In this document: piece by piece, positions 34,601 through 45,640 of the stretch
How the letters are laid out: each line of letters starts with the position of its first letter
Numbering within the stretch: the stretch's first letter is position 1
Assembly: GCF_900109575.1 (NCBI RefSeq)
Contig: NZ_FOAF01000006.1
Location: 186,001 to 250,000, forward strand
DNA from: Olivibacter domesticus
Lineage (GTDB): Bacteria; Bacteroidota; Bacteroidia; Sphingobacteriales; Sphingobacteriaceae
DNA: 64,000 nucleotides
Reading direction: 5' to 3'
Made by a program: the position numbers and the translations under genes
The notes under the pieces: generated by a model
Database searches by the model: none
Told to the model about the DNA's origin: nothing
What the model saw: only the letters and a program-made list of their open reading frames with translations

Positions 34601-35668
34601 ATGGCACTGAAAACAAATGGACCAGTACCTGACGGAGACGTAAAGATTTCGAGGAAAAAGCCTATTTTTCCTGTGAAACCTGCTTTGCGCAGGTACTTAC
34701 GGGAATATCAACGGGAATCTAAACTTCCTATCAGCTATAAAGAGCTTCGCAACTTTAGCGATAGCATACCTGTATATGACAAAGATGGTAAGGATACACT
34801 TTGGGAAACACCTTTATATCCGCCACACGAAATAGCCCATATACATGAGGGGCTTAAACATATTTATGCTTTATTGAAAGCCTCTGGCAATAATCGCATT
34901 GTTGAACATAAATTTATTGACCGTATAGATTACTGTACATTTGGCAATACGCATCCCTTCCGAATCCGGATTGTAAACCGGCTAAATGATGTGTACGACT
35001 ATTTTTACGTTAAACAGGCAGATGCCTCACGTATTTATGGCCTTGAGCTGGAAGAGATTATGTCGCCCAACAGGGTAAACTTCACGGTTGACACAGAAAC
35101 ATTGGTGGAAGAACATATTGTAGGTATACCGGGCGATGTTTTTAGTAGGCAATTAATGGAAAATCCCGATTATAACCCCATTAGAATTGCGAAGGAATTT
35201 GTAAAATTTAATGAACGCTGTTTTATCATGCTACTCGGAGATATGCGTTCTTATAACTATGTAATGCAGATTACCCCAGATTTTGATGATTTCCAGTTTA
35301 GAATCAGGGCAATTGACTTTGATCAAGAGTTCTATGAAGGAAATATGAAAGTTTATATGCCTCAGTTCTTTAAAGAAAATCTTCCTTACGTAAAACTTTC
35401 TATGGAGCACTTGACGGAAAAAACTGTTTTACAATATCAACAGGAAGAACGCTCTTCCATTGTACATCGGGTGCGAATTGAAAGACATCGATTGGCCGCC
35501 TTAAGAGATGTATCTCAACATGAACAGTTATCGCCCCCGGCAAATATTGCAACACTCAAAACACAATTAGCAGCCCACTATAAAAATCAGGATTACTATT
35601 CGTGTAAAACGATGACAGATATAATTGAACTGAATATTAAGAATATTATCAGGCAGGTGAAGCTTTAA
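34601..35668 (+). CDS. Protein of unknown function with a protein-kinase-like signature
   Basis: 355 aa, no signal peptide, no membrane helix, so cytoplasmic. No family is recognised with certainty. Three spaced features resemble a kinase or aminoglycoside-phosphotransferase core: a lysine in DYFYVKQADAS (K138), a catalytic-loop-like LLGDMRSYNYVMQ (D214, N219) and a metal-motif-like RAIDFDQEFYEG (D239). The N-terminal 100 residues are charged and basic. This resemblance is inference and there is no glycine-rich loop to support it. The gene is alone between inverted composite repeats R4 and R5. A -7-like TATCTTAG (34586-34593) precedes the ATG by 7 nt. Confidence 0.8.
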   Translation: MALKTNGPVPDGDVKISRKKPIFPVKPALRRYLREYQRESKLPISYKELRNFSDSIPVYDKDGKDTLWETPLYPPHEIAHIHEGLKHIYALLKASGNNRIVEHKFIDRIDYCTFGNTHPFRIRIVNRLNDVYDYFYVKQADASRIYGLELEEIMSPNRVNFTVDTETLVEEHIVGIPGDVFSRQLMENPDYNPIRIAKEFVKFNERCFIMLLGDMRSYNYVMQITPDFDDFQFRIRAIDFDQEFYEGNMKVYMPQFFKENLPYVKLSMEHLTEKTVLQYQQEERSSIVHRVRIERHRLAALRDVSQHEQLSPPANIATLKTQLAAHYKNQDYYSCKTMTDIIELNIKNIIRQVKL

Positions 35669-35750
35669 TATTAGTTGCCAGTTGCGCGTTGTGAGTTTGG
35701 TCTCTTAACGTTTTGACTACTTAACAACTCAACGATTCTACTACTTAAGA
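35666..35750 (-). repeat. Composite modular repeat R5 (inverted relative to R4)
   Basis: Reads, on the plus strand, TTAGTTGCCAGTTGCGCGTT then TGAGTTTGGTCTCTTAACG then ACTACTTAACAACTCAACG. It starts at the stop codon of the preceding gene and shares a 23-nt identical segment with R4 in the opposite orientation. Confidence 0.8.
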
Positions 35751-35832
35751 AGCATCAATTCCTAAAAAAATCTCATTAATAATCAGCCACTTAATTTCAC
35801 ACAAAAACACATCCGGCACATATTTTCCTAAT

Positions 35833-35847
35833 TGGCACGATATTAGT
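35833..35847 (+). promoter_or_regulatory. Sigma-54-like promoter of the 51-aa gene
   Basis: TTGGCACG (from 35832) fits the -24 box exactly; ten bases after the GG comes a GT where sigma-54 promoters usually have GC. The predicted start is about 35858. GG to ATG distance is 62 nt, the same as at dnaK. Confidence 0.4.
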
Positions 35848-35896
35848 ATTAATGAGAAGGCTATTTTGAATGTTTAACTAAATAATTTTTGAAGAC

Positions 35897-36052
35897 ATGA
35901 AAAGAAACAAGAAGGAAACAGGAGTAAAGTTTGAAAAACTATCTAAGTTAGCTAGAAAAATTGATAAGCAATTGATGGAGCTGTTGGTAAATGAATTGGA
36001 AAATTTCAAGCTGAACGCCAGTGCGCAATCTTCAACAATAAAAATAGCATAA
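35897..36052 (+). CDS. Small charged protein, 51 aa, function unknown
   Basis: Open frame from ATG 35897-35899 to TAA 36050-36052: MKRNKKETGVKFEKLSKLAR, then KIDKQLMELLVNELENF, then KLNASAQSSTIKIA. The first two thirds are predicted to be amphipathic helix, strongly basic then acidic, and the last 14 residues are small and polar. It has its own promoter-like element upstream and an intrinsic terminator at 36105-36141, making a complete short transcription unit. No family recognised. A peptide-precursor role (leader plus Ser/Thr-containing core) could be imagined, but no modification gene lies nearby. It may instead be a small regulator. Confidence 0.6.
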   Translation: MKRNKKETGVKFEKLSKLARKIDKQLMELLVNELENFKLNASAQSSTIKIA

Positions 36053-36104
36053 TTGTAATTACATCTACCTTTATTACATATACTATCTATCTATGAAAAA
36101 CTTT

Positions 36105-36141
36105 CCCCAAGTTTGGTAACACAAACCTGGGGATTTTTTTT
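36105..36141 (+). terminator. Intrinsic terminator of the 51-aa gene
   Basis: CCCCAAGTTTG (36105-36115) pairs with CAAACCTGGGG (36122-36132) with one mismatch, followed by a run of eight T. Confidence 0.85.
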
Positions 36142-36251
36142 GTATTGATTATTGGACACCTTTATTGCCAAAACGCTACATATAAAGACATAGACTCCAT
36201 TTTATGTACTAAATGGTTATCTTCGTTACATCTTAATACTTCTTCATCACA

Positions 36252-36764
36252 ATGAATGACATAAACACTATCCTACATTTTAAGGATGCACTCATAACAG
36301 ACTTGCCCAACATTGTTGACATCTATAACAGTACAGTATCCAGTAGAATGGTCACCGCCGATACTGAAATGGTTACGGTAGAAAGCAAAGTGCAATGGTT
36401 TCACGAGCATAATAGCTTAACCAGGCCCTTATATGTCATACAAAATGAGCAGCGGGAAACAATTGGGTGGTTAAGTTTTCAATCATTTTATGGTCGGCCG
36501 GCCTATGACGGTACGGCTGAAGTGAGTATATACCTCGACGAAAAGGCTAGGGGAAAAGGCGTAGGCAAAAAAACGTTAAAATATGCAATAGAAAAGGCTC
36601 CATCACTGAAAATTGATATTATTTTGGCTTTTATCTTCGCTCATAATATGCCTAGTATAAATTTATTTCACCAAGAAGGATTTGAAGACTGGGGCAATCT
36701 TCCGGACATAGCTGTATTAGATGGCATACATAGAAGCTTGTTGATATTAGGACGAAAGGTGTAG
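36252..36764 (+). CDS. GNAT-family N-acetyltransferase (phosphinothricin acetyltransferase-like)
   Basis: 170 aa, a single GNAT domain. The acetyl-CoA pyrophosphate loop is EKARGKGVGKKTLKYA (around residues 97-112) and the strand before it, AEVSIYLDEKAR, is typical. IVDIYNSTVSSRMVTADTEM near the N-terminus and INLFHQEGFEDWG near the end match the Pat/YncA-like amino-acid or xenobiotic acetyltransferase subgroup. Cytoplasmic; the substrate is probably a small amine, not known. It stands alone: terminator upstream, repeat R6 directly after the stop. Confidence 0.87.
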   Translation: MNDINTILHFKDALITDLPNIVDIYNSTVSSRMVTADTEMVTVESKVQWFHEHNSLTRPLYVIQNEQRETIGWLSFQSFYGRPAYDGTAEVSIYLDEKARGKGVGKKTLKYAIEKAPSLKIDIILAFIFAHNMPSINLFHQEGFEDWGNLPDIAVLDGIHRSLLILGRKV

Positions 36765-36885
36765 ATTGGTTATTCGTTATTAGTTGTTGGTTATTGGTTG
36801 TTAGTAGCAAGACATCAGTATCAAGTATCAAGACAATATTAGTTACGAGTTGTCCGTTGTGAGTTGTTAGCATGACCCGATACTG
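36765..36885 (-). repeat. Composite modular repeat R6
   Basis: Modules reversed on the plus strand: TTATTCGTTATTAGTTGTTG (D), AGTAGCAAGACATCAGTATC (A), then TTAGTTACGAGTTGTCCG (B). Starts at the stop codon of the acetyltransferase. Confidence 0.75.
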
Positions 36886-36997
36886 AATAGCGTTGATGTT
36901 TTTTATTAGACTTATGTAGATAAAAATATGTTTTCATTTTTTCAATTGTTTGATGTCGATATTGAAAGTAAATGCAATGGTACGCTACGGCACGTAT

Positions 36998-37182
36998 GCA
37001 CGACCGGCCTCATGGAATGAGCGTTAAAAAGATTCAGGAAAGGGTTGGCCAAAAAATCATGTGAGGAAGCGAAGCCCGGATATGAGTTGGGAGCGGCTGC
37101 ACATGATTGTGGGTAAGACCCGAATCTTTAGCGAAGTCCATGAAACCTTGATTTTTGGTTCTTTTTGTCAAGAAAAAGAACA
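36998..37182 (+). repeat. Structured intergenic element, copy B
   Basis: Same ordered blocks as copy A (6001-6240, opposite strand). CTCAT-GGA-ATGAG forms a small hairpin at the 5' end (A has CTCAT-AAG-ATGAG). The long-range stem is 37055-37063 with 37100-37108 (AATCATGTG/CACATGATT); the 3' hairpin is 37159-37166 with 37173-37180 around loop GTCAAG. Stem bases differ from copy A but pairing is kept. No open frame. Confidence 0.75.
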
Positions 37183-37253
37183 TAGAAAGTTAATGTATGT
37201 TAAAAATTTTGTGGATGGATAAGGAAGATATTACTTTGTGAAGAGCAAAAGCA

Positions 37254-37285
37254 TTTGCTACATATTTTTAATTCACTTATCTTTG
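37254..37285 (+). promoter_or_regulatory. Promoter of the bamD operon
   Basis: TTTG (37254-37257), 20 nt, TATCTTTG (37278-37285). The -7 box ends only 4 nt before the ATG, so transcription may start at or next to the start codon. Confidence 0.6.
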
Positions 37286-37289
37286 CAGA

Positions 37290-38216
37290 ATGTTTAAAAA
37301 CAAGCGTTTAATGATCTGGGCTTCAGCACTACTATTTTCTTTCGGGATGGTGGGATGTAAAAGTAAATTTGAGAAGCTGAGGACCGGTAATGATAATGTG
37401 GCTAAATACCGCGAAGCCATTAATCTGTACAACGACAAGAAGTACTCTAAAGCGCTCGTTTTGTTTGAAGATTTATCAAACAAATATAGAGGAAGGCCTG
37501 AAAATGAAGAACTTTTATATTATTTTGCATATACAAATTACCGCTTAAGGGATTATACATCAGCGCGATTTCACTTCAAAAATTTCACAGACCAGTATCC
37601 GCAAAGTGGGAAAGCAGAAGAGTGTAGGTTCATGGGAGCATATTGCTATTACCTGGAATCTCCGGTTTATTCATTGGATCAGGACAATACATTAAAAGCA
37701 ATAGAATCACTGCAGTTATTTATTAACCTGTATCCAAAAAGCGACCGTGCGGAAGAGGCTGCTAAGTTTATACAAGATCTTCGCGATAAATTAGAACGTA
37801 AATCTTTTGCTAATGCCCGTCTTTATTTGGATGTTGGCGACTATAAAGCGGCAGTAATTGCGTTTCAAAACTCTCTCCGTGATTATCCGGACACGAAGTT
37901 TGCCGAAGAAATGGAATATTTAGCTGTCAAAGCACAGTATTTATATGCGAAAAACAGCATGCTAAACAGCCAAACTGGCCGCTATGAGGAAGCAATACAG
38001 TTTTCGGATCATTTTACTGATAACTACCCTGAAAGTAAATTCAAAAAAGATGCGGAAGGGTTGAAAAAAGATTCGCAAAAAGATATTGAAAACGTAAAAA
38101 AATTAATTGCTTCTTTAACACCAAACCAGAAGAAACAGGAAGAAGAAAAGCAAAAACAGAACGAAGAACAAAACAATTCACCTAAAGGAGCTTTGCCCCA
38201 ACAGACTATACAATAA
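37290..38216 (+). CDS. bamD: Outer-membrane protein assembly factor BamD
   Basis: 308 aa lipoprotein; signal ends FGMVGC with the acylated cysteine at residue 23. The mature protein is made of tetratricopeptide-like helix pairs (KYREAINLYNDKKYSKALVL, LRDYTSARFHFKNFTDQYP, YPKSDRAEEAAKFIQDL, VGDYKAAVIAFQNSLRDYP), the BamD/YfiO layout. It works on the periplasmic side of the outer membrane with BamA in folding barrels such as SusC and Wzi. The tail (about 270-308) is rich in Glu/Lys/Gln. It heads the conserved Bacteroidota group bamD-rpoZ-coaBC; rpoZ starts 4 nt later. Confidence 0.93.
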   Translation: MFKNKRLMIWASALLFSFGMVGCKSKFEKLRTGNDNVAKYREAINLYNDKKYSKALVLFEDLSNKYRGRPENEELLYYFAYTNYRLRDYTSARFHFKNFTDQYPQSGKAEECRFMGAYCYYLESPVYSLDQDNTLKAIESLQLFINLYPKSDRAEEAAKFIQDLRDKLERKSFANARLYLDVGDYKAAVIAFQNSLRDYPDTKFAEEMEYLAVKAQYLYAKNSMLNSQTGRYEEAIQFSDHFTDNYPESKFKKDAEGLKKDSQKDIENVKKLIASLTPNQKKQEEEKQKQNEEQNNSPKGALPQQTIQ

Positions 38217-38220
38217 GACT

Positions 38221-38550
38221 ATGAGTAATACACAAAAAAATATCGTCCCTAGCAGTACTGTAACACGCGACTTACGCGAGTTGGATGTGGAAACAGACAA
38301 CATTTATGAATCTATTGTTATCATGGGACGCCGTGCTAACCAGATTGCAAGTAATGTAAAAGAAGAATTGCACAGCAAACTTGCTGAATTTGCTACTTCA
38401 AATGATAATCTGGAAGAAATTTTCGAAAACCGCGAGCAAATTGAAATTTCTAAACATTATGAGCGTATGCCAAAACCTTCATTAATAGCTATTGATGAGT
38501 TTTTGAATGACAAGGTGTACTTTAGAAACCCTTCTAAAGAACAAAAATAG
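38221..38550 (+). CDS. rpoZ: DNA-directed RNA polymerase omega subunit
   Basis: 109 aa, the Bacteroidota form of omega. NIYESIVIMGRRANQIASNV (about residues 36-55) matches the conserved omega core that packs against the beta-prime subunit. The C-terminal part (KPSLIAIDEFLNDKVYFRNP) is the extension usual in this phylum. It helps assembly of RNA polymerase in the cytoplasm. Identification is helped by the conserved position between bamD (4 nt upstream) and coaBC (22 nt downstream). Confidence 0.9.
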   Translation: MSNTQKNIVPSSTVTRDLRELDVETDNIYESIVIMGRRANQIASNVKEELHSKLAEFATSNDNLEEIFENREQIEISKHYERMPKPSLIAIDEFLNDKVYFRNPSKEQK

Positions 38551-38572
38551 AAAATCACTCATTTAGCAAACA

Positions 38573-39787
38573 ATGCTAAAGGGAAAAAAGATTATACTCG
38601 GTATTTGCGGGAGCATTGCTGCCTATAAGGCAGCGGCCTTGACTAGATTGCTGGTTAAGGCCGGCGCCGAAGTACAGGTAATAATGACACCCGATGCTAC
38701 GGCTTTTATAACTCCTCTAACACTTTCTACGCTCTCTAATAAACCGGTACTTTCCCAATATTTTGATAAAGAAACCGGCGAATGGAGTCGCCATGTACAC
38801 CTAGGATTATGGGCTGATTTAATGCTTATTGCTCCTGCCAGTGCAAACACACTGGCGAAACTAGCAAACGGCATGTGCGATAATCTTTTATGCGCGGTTT
38901 ACCTTTCTGCAAAGTGCCCCGTTTACTTAGCTCCGGCAATGGATCTCGACATGTGGGCCCACCCTGCAACGCAAAGAAATGTTAAACGATTACAGCAATT
39001 TGGAAATAAAATTATCAATCCTGGAAAGGGAGAATTGGCAAGTGGCCTAGTTGGTGAAGGGAGGTTAGCTGAGCCCGAAGAAATTATAGATTACCTATCT
39101 AAAGGTATTACAAATTCTTCTCCCTCGGATCTTCCTTTAACAGGTAAAAAAGCTTTGGTAAGTGCTGGCCCTACTTATGAAGCAATCGATCCTGTACGGT
39201 TTATTGGAAATCATAGCAGCGGTAAAATGGGCTATGCTATCGCTCAAAGACTTCATGATTTAGGGGCAGAGGTGACGCTGGTAAGCGGCCCTACTCACTT
39301 AAATATCAGCGACCAAATTCACCGGATTAATGTAACATCTGCACGGGAAATGTTAGCTGCTTGTACGAAAGCATTTGCAGCCGCTGACATCACCATCATG
39401 AGTGCCGCAGTGGCCGACTATACACCTGAACAGGTAGCTACTTATAAAATAAAAAAGAAAGACGACCATTTCTCGATTGCCTTAACAAAAACAACGGATA
39501 TCCTCGCTACACTGGGCGCTGCGAAACAACCACATCAGCTTTTAGCTGGATTTGCCCTCGAAACGGATAATGAATTAGGCAATGCGCAAGCTAAGCTTGA
39601 AAAAAAGAATCTTGATTTTATTGTGCTCAACTCTATGCAAGATAAAGGGGCCGGATTTGCTGGTGACGATAATAAAATAACGATTATTGATCGTAATAAG
39701 GATCAAATCACCTTTCCGCTAAAATCTAAACAGGCCGTTGCTGAGGATATTTGTGACTTTATTTTAGCAAGATATAAGTATTATTAA
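38573..39787 (+). CDS. coaBC: Bifunctional phosphopantothenoylcysteine decarboxylase / phosphopantothenate-cysteine ligase
   Basis: 404 aa. The CoaC flavoprotein half opens GKKIILGICGSIAAYKAAAL; the histidine in VHLGLWADLMLIAPAS and the PAMDLDMW motif (usually PAMNxxMW) are the active-site region. The CoaB half starts about residue 187 with GKKALVSAGPTYEAIDPVRF and IGNHSSGKMGYAIAQ and contains the phosphopantothenate/CTP-binding KIKKKDD and ALTKTTDIL. It makes 4'-phosphopantetheine from 4'-phosphopantothenate and cysteine in coenzyme A synthesis. Last of the bamD operon. Confidence 0.96.
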   Translation: MLKGKKIILGICGSIAAYKAAALTRLLVKAGAEVQVIMTPDATAFITPLTLSTLSNKPVLSQYFDKETGEWSRHVHLGLWADLMLIAPASANTLAKLANGMCDNLLCAVYLSAKCPVYLAPAMDLDMWAHPATQRNVKRLQQFGNKIINPGKGELASGLVGEGRLAEPEEIIDYLSKGITNSSPSDLPLTGKKALVSAGPTYEAIDPVRFIGNHSSGKMGYAIAQRLHDLGAEVTLVSGPTHLNISDQIHRINVTSAREMLAACTKAFAAADITIMSAAVADYTPEQVATYKIKKKDDHFSIALTKTTDILATLGAAKQPHQLLAGFALETDNELGNAQAKLEKKNLDFIVLNSMQDKGAGFAGDDNKITIIDRNKDQITFPLKSKQAVAEDICDFILARYKYY

Positions 39788-39835
39788 TAAAACAATATTG
39801 ATACTTGAGACTTCAGCCTTGCTACTTATTATCCA
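39788..39835 (+). repeat. Composite repeat R7 (module A, degenerate)
   Basis: TTGATACTTGAGACTTCAGC followed by CTTGCTACTT resembles the GTCTTGATACTTACGTCTTG module. Directly after the coaBC stop. The -33 TTG of the next promoter falls inside it. Confidence 0.5.
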
Positions 39836-39849
39836 AATAATTACCTTTG
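39819..39849 (+). promoter_or_regulatory. Promoter of the DUF1080 gene
   Basis: TTG (39819-39821), 20 nt, TACCTTTG (39842-39849); predicted start about 39855, leader about 58 nt. Confidence 0.55.
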
Positions 39850-39912
39850 ATTAGCGTACTTTGAACACTTAGTATGTAATGGCTAATTTAATTTGTAACT
39901 TATAGACTTAAA

Positions 39913-40680
39913 ATGTTAAAGAATCAATTATTAATAGCAGCTCTGCTTATGGGCACAGCGGCTTCTACTTTTGCACAGGAAAAAATGAAACCAGAAGACA
40001 CGGAAGTTTGGGAACCGGTACCGCACGTAGTGGCTACGCCTTTACATCAGGCACCCTCTGACGCTATCGTATTATTTGATGGAAAAGATCTTAGCGCGTG
40101 GGAATCACAACGCAATCCAGGCAAACCGGCAGAATGGACAGTAGCCGGTGGAACGTTTACTGTAAATAAAAAAGCGGGTAATATTATCACCAAACAAAAA
40201 TTCAGTAGTTACCAGTTACATTTGGAATATTATATCCCAGCAGATATTGAAGGAGAAGGCCAAGGAAGAGGAAACAGCGGTCTTTTTGTGGCGGCTATTG
40301 GTACTGGTGATGAAGGATATGAATTACAAATATTAGATTCTTACGAAAATAAAACCTATGTAAATGGACAGTTAGGTTCTGTTTATAAACAAAGGATACC
40401 ACTTGCGAACCCAGCTAGAAAACCTGGTGAATGGCAAACATATGATGTAATCTGGACAGCTCCTACCTTTAAACAGGATGGATCTTTGGAATCACCGGCA
40501 AGGGTAACTTCCATCATAAATGGTGTACTCGTTCAAAATAATGTTGAACTCACAGGTGGTACCAAATATATTGGTAAACCTGAATATAAAGCGCACGGCC
40601 CGTCTCCTATCATGCTACAAGCCCACGGCGATCCCAGCCAACCTATAAGCTTTAAAAACATTTGGGTGAGACCGCTCTAA
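39913..40680 (+). CDS. Secreted DUF1080 (3-keto-disaccharide hydrolase-like) protein
   Basis: 255 aa with a signal peptide (about residues 1-21, ending STFAQ). The mature part is one concanavalin-like jelly-roll of the DUF1080 family: IVLFDGKDLSAWESQ near the start, GNSGLFVAAIG, YELQILDSYENKTYVNGQLG in the middle and ISFKNIWVRPL at the end. Family members hydrolyse 3-ketoglycosides or act in carbohydrate breakdown in the periplasm. No partner 3-keto-forming dehydrogenase is in the window. It has its own promoter and is followed by palindromic repeat R8. Confidence 0.88.
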   Translation: MLKNQLLIAALLMGTAASTFAQEKMKPEDTEVWEPVPHVVATPLHQAPSDAIVLFDGKDLSAWESQRNPGKPAEWTVAGGTFTVNKKAGNIITKQKFSSYQLHLEYYIPADIEGEGQGRGNSGLFVAAIGTGDEGYELQILDSYENKTYVNGQLGSVYKQRIPLANPARKPGEWQTYDVIWTAPTFKQDGSLESPARVTSIINGVLVQNNVELTGGTKYIGKPEYKAHGPSPIMLQAHGDPSQPISFKNIWVRPL

Positions 40681-40755
40681 AAAGTTGTAAGTTGTGGGTT
40701 GTGAGTTATGCGTAACATGCTTGCAACTTACAACTCATAACTGGCAACTTATTTA
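40681..40755. repeat. Composite repeat R8, palindromic (module B in both orientations)
   Basis: AAGTTGTAAGTTGTGGGTTG at the left and ACAACTCATAACTGGCAACT at the right form an imperfect hairpin starting at the DUF1080 stop codon. Could act as terminator. The rest of the gap to 41050 holds a -7-like TATCTTTG at 40947-40954 and no gene. Confidence 0.65.
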
Positions 40756-40946
40756 AAACCCCGCAGCAGCTGGCTGTTTGTTCTCACACTTTAGTAACAC
40801 TTTCCATAGTATGGTCGGGCAACGTCCTACTGATTTCCAACACCTCAACAAAACACTTTTAAACGTCAAAAAAGAGGATAAATCCTAAAAAGAACTTCTC
40901 TTTATACGTTACTGCAAACTATTACGTTCTAGTATCAGTAAAATGA

Positions 40947-40954
40947 TATCTTTG
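40947..40954 (+). promoter_or_regulatory. Candidate -7 element of the beta-galactosidase gene
   Basis: TATCTTTG, exact TAnnTTTG match; no clear -33 box. Implies a leader of about 90 nt, in which AACTGA/TCAGTT could form a short stem. Confidence 0.45.
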
Positions 40955-41038
40955 CCAAACACAAAACCTGTACAATTCATTAACTGATAGATTCCGAAGG
41001 CTCAGGCTCTTCAGTTATACGGGTCCTTAGGCCACTAA

Positions 41039-44275
<3,237 letters not shown>

Positions 44276-44277
44276 TT

Positions 44278-44465
44278 TAAAAGAAGTAGCAAGACATAAG
44301 TAGCAAGTAGCAAGACATGGTTATCGTTGTTCAATAATTAACTATTCAACGCCTTGACTACTCAACAAATTTAATTTGGCAATAAGACATCTGAAGGCGT
44401 ATATAAAACAAAGTATCAAGATGGGTACTAATCTTGATACTTATGTCTAGCGTCTTGCTACTAAA
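44278..44465. repeat. Composite repeat R9 with inverted ends
   Basis: Left end AGTAGCAAGACATAAGTAGC (module A reversed), middle ACTATTCAACGCCTTGACTA (module C reversed), right end ATCTTGATACTTATGTCTAG and CGTCTTGCTACT (module A forward). The outer modules pair with each other over about 23 nt apart from a 7-nt insertion, so this convergent gap can fold into a large hairpin. Confidence 0.75.
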
Positions 44466-44467
44466 CC

Positions 44468-45604
44468 TTATTCAAAATAATTCAACGTTTGGAAACCACC
44501 TTTTTTTAGGTACTCTTCCTTACGCATAAGGTGCAGATCTGCATCCATCATATCTGTTACAAGCGCCTTTAAGTCGTACTTTGGTTTCCATCCCAATTTC
44601 GTTTGTGCTTTAGTAGCATCGCCTATTAACAAATCTACTTCTGTCGGTCTAAAATAAGTCGGATCTACTTTGACAACTGTTTGGCCAAATTTAATAGTAC
44701 TGGGATCTATACCTAAGGCTGACAACCTTTCTTCATCTACATCGATAATGACGCCTTTTTCCTGCTCATTCTTGCCACTGAATTCAATTTCAATCCCTAC
44801 ATGCGCAAAGCTCATTCGAACGAAATCTCGAACGGTAGTGGTTACACCTGTGGCTATAACATAATCTTCAGGTTGATCTTGCTGCAAAATAAGCCACATC
44901 GCTTCTACATAGTCTTTTGCATGCCCCCAATCGCGCTGTGCAGATAAATTCCCTAAGAACAATCTTTCTTGCAGACCCAATGCTATTTTTGAAACTGCTC
45001 GGGTAATTTTCCTGGTAACGAATGTTTCTCCCCGTATAGGGCTTTCATGATTAAAGAGAATACCATTACAAGCGTACATCTTATACGCTTCACGGTAGTT
45101 TACGGTGATCCAATAAGCATACATCTTTGCAACGGCATAAGGTGAACGTGGATAAAAGGGTGTTGTTTCAGATTGGGGAACAGCCTGAACTAATCCATAC
45201 AGTTCGGACGTTGATGCCTGATAAACACGACACTTATCTGTCATACCCAATAATCTCACCGCCTCTAAAATACGTAACATACCTAAACCGTCGGCATTAG
45301 CCGTATATTCGGGTGTGTCGAAACTAACTTTTACGTGACTTTGGGCAGCCAAATTATAAATTTCATCTGGTTGTGTTTCCTGTACAAGACGAATAAGGTT
45401 TGTGGAATCTGTTAAATCACCATAGTGCAACGTAAATTTGCGCCCCGTTTCATGTGGGTCATGGTACAAGTGGTCAATACGATCGGTATTAAACAAAGAG
45501 CTCCGACGTTTTACCCCGTGAACCTCATAGCCTTTCTTCAATAGGAATTCAGCCAAATAGGCTCCGTCCTGTCCTGTTATCCCTGTGATTAATGCTGTTT
45601 TCAT
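44468..45604 (-). CDS. gmd: GDP-mannose 4,6-dehydratase
   Basis: 378 aa short-chain dehydrogenase/reductase. Dinucleotide-binding [17 protein letters not shown] (residues 6-22), [17 protein letters not shown], active-site STSELYG and [15 protein letters not shown] with the catalytic Tyr-x3-Lys, and [17 protein letters not shown], all diagnostic of Gmd. It converts GDP-mannose to GDP-4-keto-6-deoxy-mannose in the cytoplasm, the precursor of GDP-fucose, GDP-rhamnose or GDP-perosamine. No fcl or rmd partner is in the window. Lies 36 nt downstream of rfbA. Confidence 0.96.
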   Translation of the reverse strand: MKTALITGITGQDGAYLAEFLLKKGYEVHGVKRRSSLFNTDRIDHLYHDPHETGRKFTLHYGDLTDSTNLIRLVQETQPDEIYNLAAQSHVKVSFDTPEYTANADGLGMLRILEAVRLLGMTDKCRVYQASTSELYGLVQAVPQSETTPFYPRSPYAVAKMYAYWITVNYREAYKMYACNGILFNHESPIRGETFVTRKITRAVSKIALGLQERLFLGNLSAQRDWGHAKDYVEAMWLILQQDQPEDYVIATGVTTTVRDFVRMSFAHVGIEIEFSGKNEQEKGVIIDVDEERLSALGIDPSTIKFGQTVVKVDPTYFRPTEVDLLIGDATKAQTKLGWKPKYDLKALVTDMMDADLHLMRKEEYLKKGGFQTLNYFE

Positions 45605-45640
45605 ATGTTAGCTATTCCTATTAACACGTTATTTATCTCC

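Noticed and set aside
34601-35668. Reading the R4/R5-flanked gene as a transposase
   Set aside because: No DDE, HUH or serine/tyrosine recombinase motif, and no target-site duplication was evident; the repeats also occur without the gene.
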